This document shows, piece by piece, positions 6,154 to 11,104 of a stretch of 11,104 bases of DNA (the first letter of the stretch is position 1; every line of letters starts with the position of its first letter). This stretch comes from Syntrophomonadaceae bacterium. GTDB taxonomy: Bacteria; Bacillota; Syntrophomonadia; Syntrophomonadales; Syntrophothermaceae. Both the position numbers and the translations under genes were made by a program. Location: positions 1 to 11,104 of the forward strand of contig JARYMO010000029.1 of NCBI GenBank assembly GCA_029907055.1. Direction: 5' to 3'. The notes under the pieces were generated by a model that saw only the letters and a program-made list of their open reading frames with translations, did not search any database and was not told where the DNA came from.

Positions 6154-6591
6154 GCCGAAGCGCTGCTTGATCTTGGCCCACAGGCCGCTGCCCACCATCT
6201 GGTCGGCGGCCTTGACGATGCGCTGGACGAGGTCGAGGATGTCCTCCTCGCCCGCCCAGTGGCGACGCAGCACCTCGGGGTCGGTGCGGGTCAGCATGTT
6301 GTTCAGCACCCAGGCCGCGGCCGCCACGTCGTCGGCGTAGCCCAGCGGGCCGATGAGGGCCTCGGGCAGGAAATCGAGCGGGAAGAGGAAGTACGCCAGC
6401 ACCGCCCCCAGGGCGGCCTTGTCCTTCACGTACACGTCCCGGTCCAGCATCAACCGGCACAGCAGGTGCACCAGGTCGGGCGCCGCCAGCAGGAACTCCG
6501 CGTAGCGGTAGTCCTTACCCGCCTTGCTCTGCAGCCACTCCCGCAGCTCGTCGCGCATCTTCTGGTAGAAATCCGGCTTCGGCACCTGCAC
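6151..6591 (-). CDS. DUF1232 (YkvA-like) small membrane protein
   Basis: This 146-residue protein contains the DUF1232 core KAALGAVLAYFLFPLDFLPE (about 58-77) followed by GYADDVAAAAWVL (84-96). That is the family's hydrophobic hairpin with conserved proline, aspartate and a paired DD. The family is a small, probably membrane-associated protein of unknown function. The GTG at 6591 is chosen because AGGAGG lies nine bases upstream; the frame is open a further ten codons upstream, to a TTG inside repeat copy 7, without a ribosome binding site. The TGA stop is formed by repeat copy 6. Reverse repeats lie at its end and forward repeats just before its ribosome binding site, so the gene is bracketed by inverted repeat pairs. 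Confidence 0.83.
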   Translation of the reverse strand: MQVPKPDFYQKMRDELREWLQSKAGKDYRYAEFLLAAPDLVHLLCRLMLDRDVYVKDKAALGAVLAYFLFPLDFLPEALIGPLGYADDVAAAAWVLNNMLTRTDPEVLRRHWAGEEDILDLVQRIVKAADQMVGSGLWAKIKQRFG

Positions 6592-6613
6592 CCGTTCTCC
6601 CCTCCTTCCCCCC

Positions 6614-6642
6614 TGAAACAAGGGGACGCTCTTTTCGCTTCA
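6614..6642 (+). repeat. 29-base repeat, copy 7 (forward)
   Basis: Left arm and core match the consensus; the right arm is CGCTTCA (one extra change). It ends about eight bases before the AGGAGG that serves the DUF1232 gene, and lies ten bases from copy 8. Confidence 0.9.
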
Positions 6643-6652
6643 GCCCCTCTCT

Positions 6653-6681
6653 TGAAACAAGGGGACGCTCTTTTTGTTTCA
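6653..6681 (+). repeat. 29-base repeat, copy 8 (forward)
   Basis: This is a perfect consensus copy, identical to copy 6 on the opposite strand. It is in a direct pair with copy 7 and lies 59 bases beyond the stop of the lipoprotein gene. Confidence 0.92.
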
Positions 6682-6740
6682 GCCGGCTCCGACGTCCCCT
6701 GCCCAATTCCAGGGAGGCGTTGCCGGTCCGCCGCCGGCGC

Positions 6741-7265
6741 TCACTCCATGCGGGCGTCCAGCGCCGCACCCACCCCCACTACTGCCGCTACCGCCTGCAC
6801 CGCCAGCCGGTCCCCCTCCTTCAGTAGCCGGTTGGAGGCGGTGGTGTTGATGTCGGTGGGGTCGTTGAACCAGTCCAGGGCCAGCTTCACGGCCTGGGCC
6901 CGCAGTTCCATGGCCTCGGCCATGTCCTTGGTGGCTCCCTTCAGGGCCCGCTTGTGGGCCCGGGAGAGCCCCTCGGGCGCGTCCATGTCCTCGAAATCCT
7001 TCTTGAGCTGCTGCAGCCGCGTGCGCAGGGCACTCAGGCGCTGGCGTGCCTGGTCCTGGGTGATGGTACCCCGGTTGAGCGCCACGAACGTCGCCACCCA
7101 CTCGTTCCAGGTCGAGTCCATGCGGCTGACGGTGCTCTTCCAGCCCACGTACCAGCGCTCGAAGTTCGCCTTCTGCTCTTCGGGCGCCGCCTCGCAGCCG
7201 CTGCCCGCCAGCACCAGGAACGCCGCCAGGAGGATGAGGGCCACCGACGGCCTCGCTTGTCTCAC
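6741..7265 (-). CDS. Putative lipoprotein of unknown function
   Basis: The 174-residue protein opens with MRQARPSVALILLAAFLVLA followed by GSGC, a positively charged start, a hydrophobic core and a cysteine at position 24. This looks like a lipoprotein signal, although glycine at -3 is not the usual residue. The rest is charged and probably helical (for example ARQRLSALRTRLQQLKKDFE), with no cysteine and no motif I recognise. The GTG start at 7265 has only a weak GGTGGTGGA before it. It lies 128 bases downstream of the copper amine oxidase-like gene on the same strand, so both could act at the cell surface. No function is assigned. Confidence 0.65.
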   Translation of the reverse strand: MRQARPSVALILLAAFLVLAGSGCEAAPEEQKANFERWYVGWKSTVSRMDSTWNEWVATFVALNRGTITQDQARQRLSALRTRLQQLKKDFEDMDAPEGLSRAHKRALKGATKDMAEAMELRAQAVKLALDWFNDPTDINTTASNRLLKEGDRLAVQAVAAVVGVGAALDARME

Positions 7266-7393
7266 TCCACCACCCCCAGATGAAGCATGTGGGCGGGACC
7301 GCCACCGGCGACCGCCCCTCCAGTTTCTGCTCCCTATTCCCTATTCGACAACCTAGCGCGCGAGCCCTTCACCGCCGTGCTGGGCAGCCGACC

Positions 7394-8470
7394 TCACCGC
7401 TCCAGGTGGATCCTGCCCACCCCCGCCCTCACCTGCACGTACACTTCTCCCCCGGGGTCACTGCAGTCGCCGCCCAGGTACTCGTCCTCCACCAGCTGCA
7501 GGCCGTCGGCGCTCACGCCGCCCACGCCCCCGTCGACGCGCACCCTCGCGCACCCTTCACGCGGGAGCAGGACGGTCACCTCCCCCACCCCGGCGGCAAC
7601 GCTCACCCGCAGGTCGCCGCCCCGGTAGCCCCGCAGGTCCAGGGTGGTGTCCCCCACGCCGCCCGTGACCTGTAGGCTGCGCAGGAGCAGGCTCCCCAGC
7701 TCCAGCCGGCAGGGCCCCACGCCAGTGTGCACCCGCAGGTCCAGGGGCACGCGGTCGCTGAAGGCCACCTGCCACTGGTACTGCACCTCTCCCCGCACAG
7801 TCCCCGAGGTGGACGGCTGGCGCACCTCCAGCACGCCCCGGCCCCCCTCCTCCGCGTAGCTGACTTCCGGTTCCCACGCCTCCACATTGTAGGTAAAATC
7901 GGCTTCCATCAAATGGCCCGCCCCGCCGCTGACCACCAGCTCGCCAGTGCCCATCTGCAGGAGCGCGCTCACCAAGGAGACGGCGCCGGCGCTCACCTCG
8001 CGGTGCTGGTGGCGGGCCTCCCCCGCCTGCAGCTCCTCTGCGGCCGACGGGGTGACAATGACCACCTCCTGGCGGAGGGCATCCCAGTCGACCCTGGCCC
8101 CCAGGGCCTCGCTCACGAAACGGGCCGGCACCAGCACTCTCCCCGCCACGATGCGTGCCGGCACCTCCAGCCTCACCGCCTGGCCGTTGCGGTAGGCCAC
8201 CGTCCGCCCTACGCCCAGGCGCAGCGTCACCCCCTGGCCCACCACCGTGACGGTGCGTTGGGTGCCGTCCCAGTCCACCCGGGCACCCAGGGCTTCGAAC
8301 ACCCCCCGCAGGGGCACCAGCGTCTGTCCCTGCACCAGCACCGGGGGCGGCTGCGGTTCCACCACCCGCCCGTTAACGATGAGCACCGGCGCCGCCTGGG
8401 CCGGCGAGCTCGCCGCCAGCCAGCACACCAGCGCCAGCAGCATCCCTGTCCACCACCTCATGCCCTTCAT
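7394..8470 (-). CDS. Secreted protein: copper amine oxidase N-domain plus LiaF/toast-rack-like repeats
   Basis: The protein has 358 residues from the ATG at 8470; an ATG three codons later (8461) is better spaced from GGAGAGG and may be the true start. A signal peptide ends at about PAQA (residue 26). Two copies of the copper amine oxidase N-terminal motif follow: LVPLRGVFEALGARVDWD and LVPARFVSEALGARVDWD. This domain is common in Bacillota exoproteins and is thought to attach to the cell surface, not to oxidise amines. The C-terminal half has repeated GVG turns (TGVGPCRLEL, GGVGDTTLDL, AGVGEVTVLL, GGVGGVSA, AGVGRIHLER) that build a beta structure like the LiaF C-terminus or the DUF2154/toast-rack domain. 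That combination suggests an envelope sensor or stress-response surface protein; this is inference. The lipoprotein gene lies downstream. Confidence 0.85.
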   Translation of the reverse strand: MKGMRWWTGMLLALVCWLAASSPAQAAPVLIVNGRVVEPQPPPVLVQGQTLVPLRGVFEALGARVDWDGTQRTVTVVGQGVTLRLGVGRTVAYRNGQAVRLEVPARIVAGRVLVPARFVSEALGARVDWDALRQEVVIVTPSAAEELQAGEARHQHREVSAGAVSLVSALLQMGTGELVVSGGAGHLMEADFTYNVEAWEPEVSYAEEGGRGVLEVRQPSTSGTVRGEVQYQWQVAFSDRVPLDLRVHTGVGPCRLELGSLLLRSLQVTGGVGDTTLDLRGYRGGDLRVSVAAGVGEVTVLLPREGCARVRVDGGVGGVSADGLQLVEDEYLGGDCSDPGGEVYVQVRAGVGRIHLER

Positions 8471-8591
8471 CCTCTCCTGTCCAGGGCCCCCCTTGGTGGC
8501 GGGCCTCCACCCCTGTCTGCCGCACGCGTGGGCCTCCTCCACAGGCCGCTCTTCCCTACCCTGTTTCCTTTGGCCGCAACGGGGCACCGGG

Positions 8592-8620
8592 TGAAACGAA
8601 AAGAGCGTCCCCTTGTTTCA
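8592..8620 (-). repeat. 29-base repeat, copy 9 (reverse)
   Basis: On the minus strand it is identical to copy 3. It is six bases from copy 10 in the same orientation, in the gap between ppsA and the copper amine oxidase-like gene. Confidence 0.92.
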
Positions 8621-8626
8621 GAGGCG

Positions 8627-8655
8627 TGAAACGAAAAGAGCGTCCCCTTGTTTCA
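8627..8655 (-). repeat. 29-base repeat, copy 10 (reverse), carrying the ppsA stop codon
   Basis: It is identical to copy 9. Its first three bases on the minus strand (8655-8653) are the TGA that ends the ppsA frame, the same arrangement as copy 6 at the DUF1232 gene. Confidence 0.92.
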
Positions 8656-9543
8656 GGGGGAGAGGTCGTGCTCGGCGCGGGCCACGCGGGGGATGACGGC
8701 CAGCACCGAGTCGGGGTTGAGGGAGATGGAGTCGATGCCCGCCTCCACCAGGAAGGCGGCGAACTCCGGGTAGTCGCTGGGGGCCTGCCCGCAGATGCCC
8801 ACCTTGCGGCCGGCGGCGTGGGCGACCTCGATGACCTGCCGGATCATCCGCCGCACCGCCTCGTTGCGCTCGTCGAAGAGGTGGGCCAGCTCGGAGGACT
8901 CCCGGTCCACCCCCAGCACCAGCATGGTGAGGTCGTTGCTGCCGATGGAGAAGCCGTCGAAGTACTGGGCGAACTGCTCGGCCAGCACCACGTTGGAGGG
9001 GATCTCGCACATCACGTAGACCTCCAGCCCCTTCTCGCCCCGCACCAGGCCGTTGGCGGCCATCACCTCCAGCACCCGCTGCGCCTCCTCCACCGTGCGG
9101 CAGAAGGGGATCATCACCACCACGTTGTCCAGCCCCATCTCCTCGCGCACCCTCTTGATGGCCCGGCACTCCAGCGCGAAGCCGTCCCGGTACAGGTCGC
9201 TGTAGTAGCGGGAGGCGCCGCGCAGGCCCAGCATGGGGTTGGATTCCCGGGGTTCGAAGGCGCGGCCGCCGATGAGGTTGGCGTACTCGTTGGACTTGAA
9301 GTCGCTGGTGCGCACGATGACCGGGTGGGGGTGCTGGGAGGCCGCCAGCCGCGCGATGCCGCGGGCCAGGTGGTCGACGAAGTAGTCGGTCATGTCGGCG
9401 TAGCCGCGGGTGAGGGAGACGATGAGGCGCCGGTCCACCTCGTCCGTCACCCGCTCGAAGTGGGCCAGGGCCATGGGGTGAACCTTGATGATGTTGCTGA
9501 TGATGAACTCCATGCGCGCCAGCCCGATGCCGCGACAGGGCAG
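8653..9543 (-). CDS. ppsA: Phosphoenolpyruvate synthase, C-terminal part (5' end cut at a junction)
   Basis: The frame reads as the C-terminal PEP-binding barrel of phosphoenolpyruvate synthase, which makes PEP from pyruvate and ATP in gluconeogenesis. Visible landmarks are GIGLARMEFIISN near the cut, IVRTSDFKSNEYANLIGG, the substrate and metal segment VMCEIPSNVVLAEQF with FDGFSIGSNDLT, and KVGICGQAPSDYPEF with the catalytic cysteine. All of these track E. coli PpsA closely. About 297 codons are present against nearly 800 in full enzymes. The missing N-terminal part (ATP-grasp and phosphohistidine domains) is not upstream: beyond about 9543 the sequence becomes a different gene in another frame. 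The TGA stop lies in repeat copy 10, which ties this fragment to the repeat-bearing genome. Confidence 0.9.
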   Translation of the reverse strand: MPCRGIGLARMEFIISNIIKVHPMALAHFERVTDEVDRRLIVSLTRGYADMTDYFVDHLARGIARLAASQHPHPVIVRTSDFKSNEYANLIGGRAFEPRESNPMLGLRGASRYYSDLYRDGFALECRAIKRVREEMGLDNVVVMIPFCRTVEEAQRVLEVMAANGLVRGEKGLEVYVMCEIPSNVVLAEQFAQYFDGFSIGSNDLTMLVLGVDRESSELAHLFDERNEAVRRMIRQVIEVAHAAGRKVGICGQAPSDYPEFAAFLVEAGIDSISLNPDSVLAVIPRVARAEHDLSP

Positions 9544-9694
9544 CCGCCACCAGCGCAGGGCGGCTCAGGTTCAACGCGTCGAAGCATTCCTCGAAGCTCA
9601 CTCCGCGGGCGTTCAGCATGGTGCCCATCGCCCCATCCGAGAGCAGTGGGGAAGGTGATTGATCCAATAAATCAAGAAATTTATTTGGCGACAT
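9542..9694 (-). CDS. Homocysteine S-methyltransferase-type gene, first ~51 codons only
   Basis: The ATG at 9694 has GGAGG five bases upstream. The protein begins with FLDLLDQ, then LLSDGAMGTMLNARGVSFEE and CFDALNLSRPALVA. DGAMGTML is the N-terminal signature of the homocysteine S-methyltransferase domain found in MetH and in fused homocysteine methyltransferase/methylenetetrahydrofolate reductase proteins, and ALNLS is the next conserved stretch. After about residue 50 the family pattern stops and the DNA is ppsA in another frame, so only the start of the gene is present. The zinc-binding cysteines would lie in the missing part. The DNA has lower GC than the genes to its left, like the SbcC-type gene it diverges from. 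Confidence 0.75.
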
Positions 9695-9731
9695 CCGGGC
9701 CTCCGGCGATACCCAGTACGGTTGTCAATTG

Positions 9732-9778
9732 GAGAGATTGGCTCATATTTTACACGCAATCCGTGGATAAAATCTCTC
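9732..9778. repeat. 8-base inverted repeat in the divergent promoter region
   Basis: GAGAGATT (9732-9739) is mirrored by AATCTCTC (9771-9778), 31 bases apart, in the AT-rich gap between the divergent methyltransferase and SbcC-type genes. It could be an operator, but a chance occurrence is possible. Confidence 0.3.
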
Positions 9779-9897
9779 ATTTTCATTCCATCTCATTCTA
9801 TGAACGACGTTCCACTCCGCCAAATCCGTTTCGCGCCTCCCCGTTCAAAACGCTCCGCCTGCAAGATGCTCCTGACCCATACAGAAATCGCCGGGTT

Positions 9898-9906
9898 TGT
9901 TATAAT
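9898..9906 (+). promoter_or_regulatory. Extended -10 promoter before the SbcC-type gene
   Basis: TGTTATAAT combines a perfect TATAAT hexamer (9901-9906) with an upstream TG, the extended -10 form that does not need a good -35 box. No strong -35 is seen at the usual spacing. It would start transcription about 40 bases before the ATG at 9953. The surrounding region 9695-9952 is AT-rich and otherwise empty. Confidence 0.55.
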
Positions 9907-9952
9907 CAGGGGGCGTTGAGTTTGCTATTTCTTTAAACCGCTTGATCGCCTG

Positions 9953-11104
9953 ATGATCCCCATTCGACTGTCGATTTCTGGCTTTCTCTCCTATCGCGAG
10001 CCGGTCGAGCTTGACTTCACCACTTTCGACCTGGCGTGCATCGCCGGCCCTAACGGCGCCGGGAAATCTTCTTTGCTGGACGCCATCACCTGGTGCCTGT
10101 TCGGTCAGGCGCGCAAACGCGACGACTCGGTCATCAACGCCCGCTCCGCAGCCGCGCAGGTGGGGTTGATCTTCGCTTACGAGGGCAACATCTACCAGGT
10201 GCAGCGCACCAAGCCGCGTGACAAGACCATGCTATTGGAATTCCACATTCTGCAAGGCGGCGAGGGGCTTTTCGGCAACCCCCATCCATCTGCCTTCAGC
10301 GAGCGCCTGGCGGACGGCAAATGGAAGCCGCTCTCGGAGCGCACTCTGCGTGATACCGAAGCGCGCATCCAGCAGACCTTGCGCATGGATTACGAGACTT
10401 TCACCAACGCCTCCTTCTTCCTGCAAGGGAAAGCCGATCAGTTCACCCAGCAGCGCCCCGGCGATCGCAAGCGCATCCTGAGCAGCATCCTGGGGCTGGA
10501 GATCTGGGAGCGCTACAAGGAGCGCGCCGCCGAGCGGCGCAAGGGGGTGGAGGCCGAAATCCGCCAGTTGGAAGGCCGCTTGCAAGAGATCAACGCTGAG
10601 TTGGCCGAGGAAGAAACGCGCAAGAAACGGATGGCCGAGCTGGAGAGCGACCTGGAACGGTTGGGACAGCAGCGTGCGGCGCAAGAGGCTGCGGCGCAGA
10701 ACGCCAGACAGGTCGCGGCGGCGCTCAAAGAGCAGGAGAAGCTGGTGGAGGCGCTGGCGCGCCAGGTCGAGGCCACCCAGCGGCGGCTGCAGGAAATGGA
10801 AAACCGCTTGGAGGCGCGTCGGCAGGAAAGAGATGGGCTATCGGCCCTGCTGGCCCGCGCGGATGAAATCGAAGCCGCGTATGCTGCCTGGCAGGCGGCG
10901 CGAGCGGAACTGGAGCGCATGGAGAAGACCGCCAGCCAGTTCCACCAGCAAGAGAAGCAGCGCGAGGGGCCACGCGCCGAGATCCAGGCCGCCCGCGCCC
11001 GTATCGAACAGGAACGACAGACCTTGCTGGCCCGCCAGGCCGAAATTGAAGCTGCCCAGGCCGAGGCCCAGCGCTTGCGCGCACAGATTGACACCGAGCG
11101 GATC
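9953..11104 (+). CDS. sbcC: SbcC/Rad50-type DNA repair ATPase, N-terminal part (runs off right edge)
   Basis: 384 codons are present and the frame is open at the window end. The N-terminus MIPIRLSISGFLSY leads to the Walker A motif GPNGAGKS at residues 32-39, then LLDAITWCLFG. SFFLQGKADQF (154-164, Gln158) is the Q-loop region of SbcC/Rad50. From about residue 190 the protein is a long charged coiled coil, as expected. The zinc hook, the return coil and the C-terminal signature and Walker B lie outside. With SbcD (Mre11) this ATPase opens and trims hairpins and blocked DNA ends. The ATG lacks a clear ribosome binding site. The N-terminal wording resembles Chloroflexota SbcC proteins; that is my recollection, not a search. 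Confidence 0.9.
   Translation, partial: MIPIRLSISGFLSYREPVELDFTTFDLACIAGPNGAGKSSLLDAITWCLFGQARKRDDSVINARSAAAQVGLIFAYEGNIYQVQRTKPRDKTMLLEFHILQGGEGLFGNPHPSAFSERLADGKWKPLSERTLRDTEARIQQTLRMDYETFTNASFFLQGKADQFTQQRPGDRKRILSSILGLEIWERYKERAAERRKGVEAEIRQLEGRLQEINAELAEEETRKKRMAELESDLERLGQQRAAQEAAAQNARQVAAALKEQEKLVEALARQVEATQRRLQEMENRLEARRQERDGLSALLARADEIEAAYAAWQAARAELERMEKTASQFHQQEKQREGPRAEIQAARARIEQERQTLLARQAEIEAAQAEAQRLRAQIDTERI

Noticed and set aside
6591..6621. TTG start of the DUF1232 gene inside repeat copy 7
   Set aside because: The frame is open to it, but no ribosome binding site precedes it, while the GTG at 6591 has AGGAGG at good spacing.
6073..7356. Long plus-strand open frames through 6073-7356 and 8626-9936
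   Set aside because: They run antisense to DUF1232, the lipoprotein and ppsA, and translate the 29-base repeats into motifs such as KERPLVS and GDALFVS. These recurring peptides are by-products of the repeat.
7266..7393. Short direct repeat CCCTATTCCCTATTC as a regulatory site
   Set aside because: It consists of two 7-base units only, with no promoter elements at usable spacing. It may be chance.
9530..9550. Simple frameshift inside one gene at the ppsA 5' end
   Set aside because: The upstream frame carries the methyltransferase signature DGAMGTML and a start codon with ribosome binding site, not ppsA sequence, so it is a junction of two genes, not a frameshift in one.

Overview
The window looks like two different genomes joined at about position 9542. 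The larger part (1 to about 9542) is very GC-rich and tightly coded. It carries many copies of one 29-base repeat, and its gene content (copper-amine-oxidase N-domain surface protein, AddB-like nuclease, DUF1232, archaemetzincin, NfeD/stomatin pair) fits a high-GC, possibly thermophilic, Bacillota (Clostridia/Limnochordia-like) organism. The last ~1.5 kb has clearly lower GC and an AT-rich intergenic region. It has none of the repeats, and its proteins read like those of Chloroflexota (Anaerolineae). Both taxonomic statements are inference from protein style and composition, not from a search.

Left part, minus strand (3818 down to 1): an archaemetzincin-type zinc peptidase, a stand-alone primase-polymerase (AEP) domain, a DUF429 RNase H-like protein and, after a 542-base repeat-bearing gap, the N-terminal 434 codons of an AddB-like PD-(D/E)XK exonuclease that leaves the window. 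The first two genes are 37 bases apart and likely co-transcribed. A possible terminator follows the primase gene. The combination of primase, RNase H-like protein and recombination nuclease suggests DNA repair or defence, but no known system is matched.

Middle, plus strand (4262-5747): a two-gene operon of an NfeD membrane protein and a stomatin/QmcA-like SPFH protein, the classic partner pair that organises membrane microdomains.

Minus strand again (6154-8655): a small DUF1232 membrane protein, a putative lipoprotein of unknown role, a secreted protein with a copper amine oxidase N-terminal domain fused to a LiaF/toast-rack-like beta repeat region, and the C-terminal part of phosphoenolpyruvate synthase (ppsA). 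The ppsA reading frame is cut at about 9543 and runs directly into the first ~50 codons of a homocysteine S-methyltransferase-type gene (minus strand, start 9694). Divergent from that, a promoter-like extended -10 precedes the N-terminal 384 codons of an SbcC/Rad50-type ATPase that leaves the window at 11104.

The most notable structural signal is the 29-base repeat: 10 clear copies plus one decayed copy, all in intergenic DNA, mostly in close direct pairs. Each has self-complementary ends and an invariant core. Two copies supply the stop codon of the adjacent gene (DUF1232 and ppsA).
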